Assembly (NCBI GenBank): GCA_016713325.1
Contig: JADJPJ010000004.1
Location: forward strand, 544,235-608,234
Length of the DNA stretch: 64,000 bases
Direction: 5' to 3'
Source: Candidatus Flexifilum affinis
Lineage (GTDB): Bacteria > Chloroflexota > Anaerolineae > Aggregatilineales > Phototrophicaceae
In this document: in pieces, positions 35,817 through 44,575 of the stretch
Position numbering within the stretch: position 1 is the first letter of the stretch
Layout: every line of letters begins with the position of its first letter
The notes under the pieces: generated by a model
The model's input: only the letters and a program-made list of their open reading frames with translations
The model's database searches: none
What the model was told of the DNA's origin: nothing
Translations under genes and position numbers: made by a program

Positions 35817-36824
35817 CTACTCCAGGATGCGAACGCGCGGATCGAGCAGCGCGTTCAGAATATCGGCGACGAAGTAGATGAAGAGATAGAAACCCGCGCT
35901 GAGCAGCACCACCCCCATGATCGGCTCGTAGTCGGAATGATTCATCGCGTCGACTGCATACAGGCCCAGGCCCGGCCAACTGAAGATGACTTCCACAAGC
36001 ACCGTGCCGCTGAGGAGATAGCCGTAGGTCATGGCGATCATGGTGATGACCGGGGCCAGAATGTTCTTCACCGCATAGCGATTGATGAAGCGCGCCGGCA
36101 GACCGAAACCGCGCGCGGCACGGACGTAGTCGCTTCCCAGCACTTCCTGCATCTTGTTGCGCGTGATTTGAAGCGTGCTGGGACTGGTCGTGAGCGCCAG
36201 GGTCAGCGCCGGGAGAAACAGCTGGCGCAGACTGGCGCCGAATCTCTCCAGATCGCCCGCCAACAGCGAGTCGATTGAGTACCAGCCCGTGACGAATTCA
36301 GGCGCGCCGATCTGCCGGGGGATTCGCCCCAGCGGGGCGGGAAACCAGTGCAGTTCGGCATAGAACACGGAAATGCACAGCAGTCCGAGCCAGAACCCCG
36401 GCATCGACACGCCGGCGCGGGCGATGAAGTCGGCGAAGCGGGCGAAGATGCTGTTCGGACGGCTGCCTGCCACGATGCCCGCAGGGACCGCCCAGAGGAC
36501 TCCGAGGAGCAGGGCATAGGTGGATAGTTCGAGGGTGGCCGGCAGGCGACCCTGAATGTCCTCCATCACCGGGTTGAAGGTATAGCGCGAAATGCCGAAG
36601 TCGCCCTGGAGCAAATTGCCGATATAAGTCAGGTAGCGTTCGGTGATGGGCTTGTCCAGCCCAAGCTCACGGGTCACGTTTGCCAGGCGTTCCTCGCTGT
36701 AGCGCGTGCCCACCAGAAGGTACACCGGATTGCCAAGCAGATTGGTCACGCCAAACGTGATCATGGACACGACGATGAGGGAAACGATGAAGTAACCCAA
36801 CCGTCGCGCCAGAAAGATCCCCAT
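35817..36824 (-). CDS. ABC transporter permease, DppB type
   Basis: A 335-residue inner-membrane permease with the DppB start FLARRLGYFIVSLIVVSMIT and the segment YLTYIGNLLQGDFGIS. The EAA loop is VRAARGFGLPARFINRYAVK, and the tail is LLDPRVRILE. It lies 108 bp after the binding-protein gene, with a stem-loop in that gap. Confidence 0.94.
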   Translation of the reverse strand: MGIFLARRLGYFIVSLIVVSMITFGVTNLLGNPVYLLVGTRYSEERLANVTRELGLDKPITERYLTYIGNLLQGDFGISRYTFNPVMEDIQGRLPATLELSTYALLLGVLWAVPAGIVAGSRPNSIFARFADFIARAGVSMPGFWLGLLCISVFYAELHWFPAPLGRIPRQIGAPEFVTGWYSIDSLLAGDLERFGASLRQLFLPALTLALTTSPSTLQITRNKMQEVLGSDYVRAARGFGLPARFINRYAVKNILAPVITMIAMTYGYLLSGTVLVEVIFSWPGLGLYAVDAMNHSDYEPIMGVVLLSAGFYLFIYFVADILNALLDPRVRILE

Positions 36825-36864
36825 TCGCGCGTGGCATCGAGCATGACCTTGACCCTCTCCAAGT

Positions 36865-36905
36865 GGGGGTGTCAGGAGCCCGTCAGGCTCCCTGACACCC
36901 CCCAG
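36865..36905 (-). promoter_or_regulatory. GC-rich stem-loop between binding-protein and permease genes
   Basis: GGGGTGTCAGGAGCC and GGCTCCCTGACACCCC form a long stem with one bulged base around a short loop. The position matches the hairpin at 3229-3259 in the first transporter operon. It probably sets the excess of binding protein over permease by mRNA protection or partial termination. Confidence 0.65.
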
Positions 36906-36932
36906 TCCTACGATTCGTTTCCGATATCGCGG

Positions 36933-38519
36933 TTATTCGCCACGAAACAGCGGATAGTACCAGAGCAGATTGTCGGGAAGCTGCACATAGCCCTGAATGT
37001 CCTCGCGCATGGCGATCTCGAATGGCATCTCGGCCACATAGAGCGCCGGGGCATCGGCGATCAGCAGGCGCTGGTATTCGGCGGCCAGTTCTGCCTTTCG
37101 CTCCGGATCCAGTGTGACCGACAGCTCATCGATCACCGCATCGAGATCGGGATTGCTGTAGCCCATCCAGTTGGCGACAGCGCCGGTCTGGAAGAAGAGC
37201 TTGCCCGTATAGCCAGCGTCGTCGACGTACCACAGCAGGTCGCGCATCCAGGCCTGATGCTCCAGGGTGCCCAACTGCTCGGCGAATTCCGACGACGACT
37301 GCGGGTTGATGTTCATCGTCACACCGACCTGCGAGAACGCATCCTGCAGGACGATGGCGATCTGCTCGGCGATGGGCGAGCCGGAGGCGATATCCAGCGT
37401 GAACTCGAAGCCATCGGCCATGCCCGCCTGTTCCAGCAGAGCGCGCGCCTGATCGAGATCGGTGCTGTAAGTCCACAGACTGCTGTCATGATAAAGGCCG
37501 CCTACCGGGATCGGTCCCTCGGAGACCAGACCATTGCCATTGAAGATACCGGCGATGATGTCTTCGTAGGGAACGGCATAGGTGAGCGCCTGGCGGACCA
37601 GCGGATCGTCAAACGGTTCCTGCTGGACGTTGAAGCCCAGGATCATCTGATTGCGCGTGGGGACCGAAAGCACCTTCACGCCTTCCATGTCACGCAGGGC
37701 AGCAAGTTCTTCGGTGCTCAGGTCGGTCGCAATGTCCACCTCGCCTTCGCTCAGAAGCAGCGCGCGATCGGCCGAGTTGGGGATGATGCGCAGGATGACC
37801 TGATCGAAGAAGGCTGGACCTGCCCAGTAGTCCGGATTGGCGCGCAGCACCATCTCGACGCCGGGCTCCCAACTTTCAATATAGAACTCGCCGGAGCCGA
37901 TGGCGTTCTTGGCCAGCCACTGCGCTGCCCACGGGTCATCGCTCGTGGCATTTTCCTGAGCGACGAGCGAATCCTGCGGCGCCTGGGACTGATCGCGGAA
38001 CAGGAAGAAGAACCAGGGGCTGGGCTGGGTGAAATGCACGGTGATCTCGTAATCGCCGGTCTGCTCAAAGCTCTCGATGCTGCCGGTGTTGACGTTCCAC
38101 AGCGTTCCCGCCTCGGTGCCGAGCGCGCGCTCATACCAGTACATGAAGTCGGCAGCAGTGACCGGATTGCCCGACCCCGTGAATGTGGCGCCCTCGCGAA
38201 TCTTCATCACCAGCGTCAAATCGTCGACCCATTCCCAGGACTCGACGGCCGAACCCTCAATGGTGCCGGTGTCGGCGACAGCATAGCCCGCTCCGCTGTC
38301 GACCACGCCGTACTTGAAGAACTGGTCATAGACGTTGTAGTTTGTTTCATTAGCGCGCTGGAAGGTTGAGAAAGGCGGATCGACGGTTTCAATGTCGCTC
38401 GCGATCGCGATGACGAGGACATTTTCCGCCTCCTGTGCCTGCGTCAGCACGGCGCTGCCGACCAGCCCGAAGATTAGTGAGAACAGCAGAATTGCCCGAA
38501 GCAAACCTGGGGTTTTCAT
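36933..38519 (-). CDS. ABC transporter substrate-binding protein, family 5 (DppA-like)
   Basis: A 528-residue secreted binding protein. It has a Sec signal peptide (LLRAILLFSLIFGLVGSAVL, cleavage likely after TQAQ) and no lipobox Cys. Family-5 landmarks are ESWEWVDDLTLVMKIREGAT, VTAADFMYWYERALG, and VRQALTYAVPYEDIIAGIFN. The C-terminal lobe ends NLLWYYPLFRGE. It is the first structural gene after the LacI-type regulator. The ligand (peptide, oligosaccharide or aromatic compound) cannot be told from sequence. Confidence 0.94.
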   Translation of the reverse strand: MKTPGLLRAILLFSLIFGLVGSAVLTQAQEAENVLVIAIASDIETVDPPFSTFQRANETNYNVYDQFFKYGVVDSGAGYAVADTGTIEGSAVESWEWVDDLTLVMKIREGATFTGSGNPVTAADFMYWYERALGTEAGTLWNVNTGSIESFEQTGDYEITVHFTQPSPWFFFLFRDQSQAPQDSLVAQENATSDDPWAAQWLAKNAIGSGEFYIESWEPGVEMVLRANPDYWAGPAFFDQVILRIIPNSADRALLLSEGEVDIATDLSTEELAALRDMEGVKVLSVPTRNQMILGFNVQQEPFDDPLVRQALTYAVPYEDIIAGIFNGNGLVSEGPIPVGGLYHDSSLWTYSTDLDQARALLEQAGMADGFEFTLDIASGSPIAEQIAIVLQDAFSQVGVTMNINPQSSSEFAEQLGTLEHQAWMRDLLWYVDDAGYTGKLFFQTGAVANWMGYSNPDLDAVIDELSVTLDPERKAELAAEYQRLLIADAPALYVAEMPFEIAMREDIQGYVQLPDNLLWYYPLFRGE

Positions 38520-38605
38520 GTGTGACTCATCCTCTCCACAAATCGAAGACTACGACAGATGCGAGTTGGAATGTTTCGATGCTGTCTGGTCAGTTGCGCC
38601 TCCTT

Positions 38606-39646
38606 TTATCGCGGCAGGTGACTTCCGCATGATTCCCGGATCATCAGCTCCGTCTTCAGAGTCATCAGCCGCACCGGAAGATCCGGCCTGGAGATTCTTT
38701 CGAGCAGGAGTTCTGCCGCCAGGGTGCCGATTTCTGCCGTGGGCTGGCTGACCGCTGTGAGTGGGGGGTTGAGCGAGGGCGACCACCCCATGTCATCGAA
38801 GCCGACAATCGCGATATCCTCAGGAATGCGTTTTCCTCTCTGATGAAGGGCGTTCAATGCGCCCAGGGTCATCATGTTGTTGCTGGCAAAAATGGCCGTC
38901 ACGGGTGGATCGCATTCCAACAGTTGGTGTAGTAGTTCGAAACCGCTGTCGTAGCGATGATCGCCGAGGCGGATCCATTTCTTTGAAACAGTCAGGCCCG
39001 CGCTCCGCATCGCCTGACGGTATCCTTCCAGGCGCTCTCGCCCGCTGGTCAGATGCTGAGGCCCCCCAATCATCCCGATTCGCCGGTGCCCCAACCGGAT
39101 CAAGTGCGTCACTGCGTTGAATGCGCCCTCTGTGTTGTCGGCCAGAACCATATCCAGGTGACGCGCCTTATCGCCCTTGATACGGCGGTCGATGATCACC
39201 ACGGGCAGGCCCGCCTCGGCCGTATCCACTACATGCTTGACGTCTTCGCTGGTGGGCGCGATCACCAGCCCGGCGACCTCCTCGTTTTTCATCATTTCGA
39301 GGTAGCCCAGTTCTTTGCGCATGTCGCCCGCCGTGTTGCTCATGAGCACGCTGTAACCATGGCTGTAAAAGGTCTGCTCGATGCCGGCCATGATGGTGTT
39401 GAAGAAGGGGTTGGTGATGTCGGTCACGATGATGCCGATGAGCCGGCTCCGGCTGGCGCGCAGCCGCTGCGCGACTCGGTTGGGCTTGTAGCCGAGTTCG
39501 GCAATCGCATCGAGGACGCTCTGTCGCAGTTCGTCACGAATGTGGGGGTAGCCATTCAGCACGCGGGAAACCGTCGCGGGTGAGACACCCACATGGTCTG
39601 CAACCTGGCGGATCGTCGGTACCGCGGAATGCTTACGAGGCTTCAT
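38606..39646 (-). CDS. LacI-family transcriptional regulator
   Basis: A 346-residue repressor. The HTH (about 9-55) reads TIRQVADHVGVSPATVSRVL and a hinge ending KPNRVAQRLRASRS. The sensor domain contains GIIVTDITNPFFNTIMAGIE and FASNNMMTLGALNAL. It heads a minus-strand operon with a binding protein, two permeases, two ATPases and a NicX-like protein. A near-palindromic site lies 18 bp before its start. Confidence 0.95.
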   Translation of the reverse strand: MKPRKHSAVPTIRQVADHVGVSPATVSRVLNGYPHIRDELRQSVLDAIAELGYKPNRVAQRLRASRSRLIGIIVTDITNPFFNTIMAGIEQTFYSHGYSVLMSNTAGDMRKELGYLEMMKNEEVAGLVIAPTSEDVKHVVDTAEAGLPVVIIDRRIKGDKARHLDMVLADNTEGAFNAVTHLIRLGHRRIGMIGGPQHLTSGRERLEGYRQAMRSAGLTVSKKWIRLGDHRYDSGFELLHQLLECDPPVTAIFASNNMMTLGALNALHQRGKRIPEDIAIVGFDDMGWSPSLNPPLTAVSQPTAEIGTLAAELLLERISRPDLPVRLMTLKTELMIRESCGSHLPR

Positions 39647-39663
39647 CGCATCCGGCTCATTCT

Positions 39664-39677
39664 TGAAATCGATTCCA
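39664..39677 (-). promoter_or_regulatory. Candidate LacI-type operator
   Basis: TGAAATCGATTCCA is a near-palindrome with the central CG of LacI-family sites, 18 bp upstream of the regulator start. AATTGCAATT, another small palindrome, follows directly. Autoregulation is the likely purpose. Confidence 0.45.
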
Positions 39678-39787
39678 ATTGCAATTTAGCGCGAATCAGA
39701 TGACTTGTCAAGAAAGGGCGCGGCCCGTGCCCAGGGAAGAGGAGCAGATATACTCAGGGTTGAAACGGGCACCTCTCGTCGGGAAGC

Positions 39788-40897
39788 TCAGGCAATCGGC
39801 CTCTGGTGCGATCGAAGCACAGCTTCATCCCAGATAAAGCCCACCCCCGGGCGTGTCGTAGGCACGAGCTTTCCGGCGTCCCAGGCCAGATCCTCTGGCA
39901 GCAGATACTGGATGGCATCGACGCCCGTCTGCGGGAGCATATACTCGACAAACCGTACTCCGGGCACGGCACAGGCAAGCTGGCTGTGCAGGTGATGAAA
40001 GACGTGGCACGAGATGGGGAGGCCGAGTTCAGTTACCCGGCGGGCGATGCGCATGAATCCGGTGACGCCTCCGCAGGTGGTTGCGTCGAGGCGAACGAAA
40101 CGGATATGGCCATACCGGATGAGGTTTTCGAAATGGTGCAGCCCGCTCTGTTCATCTCCCACGCCGACGGGGTACTCAAGCTGGTCTGCAAGCGCCGAAA
40201 GGTTGGAGAAATCGTCGAAGCCATACGGATCTTCCAGCCAGGCCATGTGATACTCTGACCACTGCCTTGCGAATGGGAGCAGGACAGGGGCTTCCGGGGC
40301 CATGCCGTAGAGGTCGATGATGAAGGGTGCACCATCGGGAAGGGCGGCTCGGCACAGTCGCAATCGCTCGGTATCGCGCGCAGGGTCACTGCTGGCCGTG
40401 ATCTTGATGCCCGCCGCGCCGTAGCGATCCATTTCCTGCATCAACAACGCCAGACTCTCCGGCGTCTCGTCGGCAACCGGGTAGCAACCCGCCAGCGTCG
40501 TCTCGACGGATCGATGGGTACCGCCCAGGTAAGCATGAAGGGGTTGTCCGGCGCGCTGCGCCAGCAGATCGTACACCGCGCAGTCCGCCAGACTGATGGC
40601 CCGCCAGTAGATGCCATGGGTCCCCATGAAGTTGCTAGAGCGCGCCGTGGCCTCGTAAGTCTGGGCATAGGTATCCAGGTCGCTCCCTTCCCAGCGCGCC
40701 GACAGCATGCGCTGGATCGTCGCCGCCATCGGCGCACCGCGCGTGTAGCCCACTGATCGCCCAACTCGGCCATCATCATCTGCGGCTTCAACAATTACGT
40801 AGTCACGCGCGGTGATGGCGCCGCTGCTCAGGTGCAGTGGACGGGGCAGAGGAATCGTGACTTCGTAGGCGGACAGGCGACTCAGCCGAGCGGACAT
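39788..40897 (-). CDS. Enolase-superfamily enzyme (mandelate racemase/muconate lactonizing type)
   Basis: A 369-residue enzyme that would abstract a proton alpha to a carboxylate using Mg2+. Metal-ligand segments are IIDLYGM (Asp), WLEDPYG (Glu) and VGDEQSG (Asp/Glu). The base on the second strand is in GIKITAS, where the usual KxK is Lys-Ile-Thr, so one of the two Lys is missing. A His in CHVFHHLHS could act as the opposite base, as in mandelate racemase-type members. It is the last gene of the GntR-led sugar operon and may be an acid-sugar dehydratase or cycloisomerase. Confidence 0.88.
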   Translation of the reverse strand: MSARLSRLSAYEVTIPLPRPLHLSSGAITARDYVIVEAADDDGRVGRSVGYTRGAPMAATIQRMLSARWEGSDLDTYAQTYEATARSSNFMGTHGIYWRAISLADCAVYDLLAQRAGQPLHAYLGGTHRSVETTLAGCYPVADETPESLALLMQEMDRYGAAGIKITASSDPARDTERLRLCRAALPDGAPFIIDLYGMAPEAPVLLPFARQWSEYHMAWLEDPYGFDDFSNLSALADQLEYPVGVGDEQSGLHHFENLIRYGHIRFVRLDATTCGGVTGFMRIARRVTELGLPISCHVFHHLHSQLACAVPGVRFVEYMLPQTGVDAIQYLLPEDLAWDAGKLVPTTRPGVGFIWDEAVLRSHQRPIA

Positions 40898-40906
40898 AGG
40901 TGTACC

Positions 40907-42124
40907 TCACACATGGGGATGTCGATAGGGCGCGCCGACAACGCGGCCCGCGCTGATGGTGTGAACGAGTAGTATTGCTCGACCGCGCGCCTGCCCGGTC
41001 CCCAGATCATCGAAGAAATCGTGCTCCGCTTCCGACAGCCGCAGCACCACCGCGTCACCTGGCGCGCCGACGGAAAGTGTGCCCAACTGCGGCTCACGAT
41101 CAATGATCCCGGCCGGGAAGGTGGTGACCCGTTTCAGAACTTCCAGGAATGGCATCCCCATTGCGAGGTGTTTGGACATCACGTGCGGCAGACTGCGCAT
41201 CGATCCGTTGACGCTTTGCGTGTGCAGATCGGTCGAGATGGTATCGGGGAAGAATCCCTGCTCGATGGCGGCTCGCGCGACGGCAAAGGCGAAGCCGGCT
41301 TTGGATCCGTGGCCCACATCGAACAGGATGCCCCGGCTTCGAGCGTCGAGCACCGACGGGTCGATGCGTCCTCTGGCGTCCAGAATACCGTTGCTCGTCC
41401 CCATGTAGACGTGGGTCACGATGTCGCCGGGGCGCAGCAGGGCCAGGAGGTCAGGCAGGGTACCGGGGATGTCGTAAATGTGGACCATGACCGGGCAGTT
41501 GGCGATCTCGGCGGCCCGGATGGCCCGACGCAGTGGTTCCAGACCATTGCTCCCGACGATGAAGCTGGTCATACGTACCTTGACCCCCAGGCAGAGGTCA
41601 CGATAGCGCAGCACCGTCGCGGCCGCCGCTTCGACATCCAGCAGGTCCAGATCGCGCAGTTCCCCTACCGGATACGACGACAGCCCGGTGCGGCAGATGT
41701 TGCAGAAGGCGTAAAGACGGGTGCGCACGGTGGGTATGACGTAGCGGACAAAGCCCTCAAAGGTCGCGGCGCCCGCATCCCCGGCGCTGACGGCGGTCGT
41801 AACACCGGTGAACAGACTGTATTCGTCCGCCGGCAGGCTCAGGGGCGAGACGCCTGGATAGGCATGCAGGTGAAAATCGATCAGCCCCGGCGCCACGATG
41901 GTGCCTGAAACGTCCAGCGCCTGGATGGCGTCCTCGGCAGCGATATGCGGGGCCACCGCCGCGACCCGCCCGTGCGCGAAGGCGACATCGAGCGGCGCAT
42001 CAGTTTCGGTAGACGGATCGAGGACGCGACCGCCGCGCAGGACCAGATCGTAAGGGGGGCGGCCCGCGGACCTGATCCGCTTCTGATCCGGGTCAGTGTC
42101 GGGATTGTACGTCACGGCGTTCAC
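40907..42124 (-). CDS. Amidohydrolase/deacetylase-family metallohydrolase
   Basis: A 405-residue TIM-barrel hydrolase resembling dihydroorotase-like deacetylases. The HxH motif is LIDFHLHAYPG. Later metal-ligand candidates are HIYDIPGTLP, THVYMGTSNG, DVGHGSKAGF, and the catalytic Asp in ISTDLHTQS. The N-terminal beta-domain (LRGGRVLDPSTETD) is typical of the amidohydrolase superfamily. It sits between SDR and enolase-superfamily genes, 9 bp before the latter, so the substrate is probably an intermediate with an amide, lactam or ester bond. Confidence 0.85.
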   Translation of the reverse strand: MNAVTYNPDTDPDQKRIRSAGRPPYDLVLRGGRVLDPSTETDAPLDVAFAHGRVAAVAPHIAAEDAIQALDVSGTIVAPGLIDFHLHAYPGVSPLSLPADEYSLFTGVTTAVSAGDAGAATFEGFVRYVIPTVRTRLYAFCNICRTGLSSYPVGELRDLDLLDVEAAAATVLRYRDLCLGVKVRMTSFIVGSNGLEPLRRAIRAAEIANCPVMVHIYDIPGTLPDLLALLRPGDIVTHVYMGTSNGILDARGRIDPSVLDARSRGILFDVGHGSKAGFAFAVARAAIEQGFFPDTISTDLHTQSVNGSMRSLPHVMSKHLAMGMPFLEVLKRVTTFPAGIIDREPQLGTLSVGAPGDAVVLRLSEAEHDFFDDLGTGQARGRAILLVHTISAGRVVGAPYRHPHV

Positions 42125-42149
42125 CCCCTCGAACCAACTGCCTGGCCGC

Positions 42150-42959
42150 TCAAAGGTAGTGGTCCGCTACCCAACCGCCATCGACGCGCAAGGTCTGCCC
42201 TGTGATGTAATCGGAATAGGCGCTGGCGAGAAAAAGGACCGTCGGTGCCAGTTCGGGCAGCTCGCCCAGGCGTCGCATTGGAGAGCGATTGAGATAGACA
42301 TCCATTGAAGCGGAACCATCTTTGAGCGATGTTCGAGCCAGGTCGGTGAGGAAGACAGCCGGCGCGATCGCGTTGACGCGGATGTTGTGTGGCGCCCATT
42401 CGGCGGCCAACACCTCGGTCAGGCGGATAACTCCCGCCTTCGCCGTGCTGTAAGCCGCGCGGCCCGACTGGGCGACAAAGCCGTTGACGCTGGCGATGTT
42501 GATGATCGACCCGCCGGTGCCAGCCTCAATCATCTGCCGCGCTGCGGCCTGAGCGCCGTAGAACGTCCCGGACAGCATGATGTCAATGCACAGCCGCCAG
42601 GTATCGGCGGGGTAATTCACGGATTCCCCATGGCGCGCGATGCCGGCGTTGTTTACCCAGATGTCCAGGCGTCCGAATTCCTGCCGCGCGCGGGTGGCGA
42701 CGGCATCGGACTGCTCGGGAGAGGTCACGTCGAGCGGGAAGCAGAAGGCCTTCAAGCCTTCGGCGCGCAGTGCCGCCGCAGCTTCCTCTCCTGCTTTCTC
42801 GTCAAGCTCGGCCAGAACGGCTGTCGCTCCCCGTGCCGCCAGTGCCCGCGCGAAGAGCAGCCCGAAACCCCTGCCGCCGCCCGTAATTACCGCGACCTGT
42901 CCCGTATAGTCGTACGCAAAGGCATCCGGCGCCACCGGATCAGGATTTGGCGACTGCAT
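42150..42959 (-). CDS. Short-chain dehydrogenase/reductase
   Basis: A 269-residue SDR oxidoreductase. The cofactor loop is TGGGRGFG, NNAG is present (VNNAGIARHG), and the catalytic set is Ser in INIASVNG with YSTAKAG. The C-terminal VDGGW motif is intact. The ATG at 42959 is used, which overlaps the end of the upstream SDR-like gene by 20 bp; an earlier ATG at 42989 is also possible. It probably oxidises a sugar or polyol hydroxyl in the operon's pathway. Confidence 0.92.
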   Translation of the reverse strand: MQSPNPDPVAPDAFAYDYTGQVAVITGGGRGFGLLFARALAARGATAVLAELDEKAGEEAAAALRAEGLKAFCFPLDVTSPEQSDAVATRARQEFGRLDIWVNNAGIARHGESVNYPADTWRLCIDIMLSGTFYGAQAAARQMIEAGTGGSIINIASVNGFVAQSGRAAYSTAKAGVIRLTEVLAAEWAPHNIRVNAIAPAVFLTDLARTSLKDGSASMDVYLNRSPMRRLGELPELAPTVLFLASAYSDYITGQTLRVDGGWVADHYL

Positions 42960-43698
42960 GCAAGCGCCCCCAGATGTCCCAACCACCATCGACTCGGAGA
43001 AGATCGCCCGTGATAAAGCTGGCGGATGGATTGACCAGATAGAGAAGAGCGTTGGCGAGCGCTTCCATCGGCATCAGACGCTCGGCCGGAATGCGTTTAC
43101 GCACCACCTCCAGTGACGGCTGTGGTGCGATACGTGCCATGTGCTCGGCCATCTCAGCGGTCACCCCCGGCACCAGCCCATTGATCCGAACGCGCTCGGT
43201 CGCCCAGGTTACAGCGAGTCCCTGGATCAGGTTGTGCACAGCGGCAAAACCCGCCCCGGCCGCCAGCCAGCCTGGCCAGCCTCCCATCCCCGCGAGGCCG
43301 GTCACATGGACTATGACGCCGCCGCGCTGACGCATATGAGGATGAGCGGCGGCAGACCAGACGTAAGCCTGATTGAGGATCTCGGCTATCCGATCCATGA
43401 AACTCGTCTGAGTGGCAGCGCTGTCGGGCAGGTAAGCGGTCGCAGGTGGGCAGGTGACCAGGATGTCCGCACCGCCAAGGCTGCGATAGACACTCTCTAG
43501 AGCGGCCGTAGCGTCGTCTGCTGTTGATGGCGACCGCAGGGTGAGTGCCTGTGCGCTGAACTGTCCAGATCGGGCGCCGTCCGTCTCGACCAGCGCCAGA
43601 CGTGCGCCATGTCGCTCAAGCGCTTCGGCCAGCGGCGCAGCGTATGCGCTTGACAGGCCGCACAGAACGGCGACTTTCCCTTCGAGACAGCCGGTCAT
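42940..43698 (-). CDS. SDR-fold protein lacking the catalytic motifs
   Basis: A 252-residue protein with clear SDR architecture, including VDGGWDIWG near the end. The Gly-rich cofactor loop is replaced by LCGLSSAYA, NNAG by TCPPATA, and the YxxxK active site by a segment without Tyr or Lys (GWLAAGAGFAAVHN). It therefore probably lacks dehydrogenase activity. The ATG at 43698 fits the fold start. It overlaps the gene for a normal SDR, which suggests a heterodimer in which this is the inactive partner. Confidence 0.85.
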   Translation of the reverse strand: MTGCLEGKVAVLCGLSSAYAAPLAEALERHGARLALVETDGARSGQFSAQALTLRSPSTADDATAALESVYRSLGGADILVTCPPATAYLPDSAATQTSFMDRIAEILNQAYVWSAAAHPHMRQRGGVIVHVTGLAGMGGWPGWLAAGAGFAAVHNLIQGLAVTWATERVRINGLVPGVTAEMAEHMARIAPQPSLEVVRKRIPAERLMPMEALANALLYLVNPSASFITGDLLRVDGGWDIWGRLHAVAKS

Positions 43699-43714
43699 CG
43701 GTGGTCCTGAAGAC

Positions 43715-44572
43715 TCAGAGCGTCGGATAGCACAGTCGGCTCCCTCGTGCTCCGACCTCAGCCCAGGCGATCGAATACCCACCGAGACTGGAGATTGCCA
43801 TTCGCTCCAGGTCTTGACCCGCGAAGGCAACATTGGTCGGCGCGTTCAACGAGATCCGCGACCAGTCGTCAAACAGAATCTCCAGCAGGCCGGCAGCGGT
43901 ATAGCGGTAGATCCGGTCCGGGGAATAGCACGAAATGTACAGATTACCCCGTTCGTCAAAAGCGATCCCATCCGGCACCGTTTTCGGCAGCTCGACCACC
44001 AGCTCCACGACCCCGGCGCTGCCGTCGGCACGGATCGGCACGCGAGAGATGCGGGCAGGAATGGACTCGACGACGTACAGATGACTTCTGTCCAGGCTGA
44101 GCGCCATCCCATTGGTGTAGCCGGATGCGGTCGTACACCAGACCTGCGCTTCGCCCGACGGGGTAAATCGGTAGATCAGGCCATTCTTCTGGCCCCAACC
44201 GCGCGAGTCTGACACGTAGAGATTGCCCCGCTCATCGAAGACGGGATAGTTCGGAACCTGAAGCGGATTGTCGGCCGTGCCGGTCGCGTAAGTCGACGTA
44301 GAGCCATCGGGCCGCACACGCACGACCGCATGGACGCCCATGTCGCACACGTAGAGATTGGATTGGTGGTCGATGGCGATCCCCAGCCCGAAGCCCCCGG
44401 TTGAGGCGAACTGCTGAGCCGTCTTGTTTTCGATGGAGATACGATAGACCTGTCCGCCTTCGCCGCTGGCATAGAGGTGACCATCCCGGGCGTAGGCAAT
44501 GCCCTCAGGGTGATCGAGGCCGCCTGCGACGGTCTGGAGCAAGCTCAGTTCTAGAGTCATGGCGTCATTCAC
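43715..44572 (-). CDS. SMP-30/gluconolactonase/LRE-family protein
   Basis: A 285-residue six-bladed beta-propeller lactonase. Repeated blades show ...ERGNLYVSDSRGW, GIAFDERGNLYISCYSPD and DHQSNLYVCDMGVH, with the metal-ligand Glu in HPEGIAYA and Asn in YTNGMAL. Members open sugar lactones made by dehydrogenases, which fits the SDR genes on both sides. It starts 4 bp after the upstream SDR gene. An internal ATG at 44560 is an alternative start. Confidence 0.92.
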   Translation of the reverse strand: MNDAMTLELSLLQTVAGGLDHPEGIAYARDGHLYASGEGGQVYRISIENKTAQQFASTGGFGLGIAIDHQSNLYVCDMGVHAVVRVRPDGSTSTYATGTADNPLQVPNYPVFDERGNLYVSDSRGWGQKNGLIYRFTPSGEAQVWCTTASGYTNGMALSLDRSHLYVVESIPARISRVPIRADGSAGVVELVVELPKTVPDGIAFDERGNLYISCYSPDRIYRYTAAGLLEILFDDWSRISLNAPTNVAFAGQDLERMAISSLGGYSIAWAEVGARGSRLCYPTL

Positions 44573-44575
44573 TCG

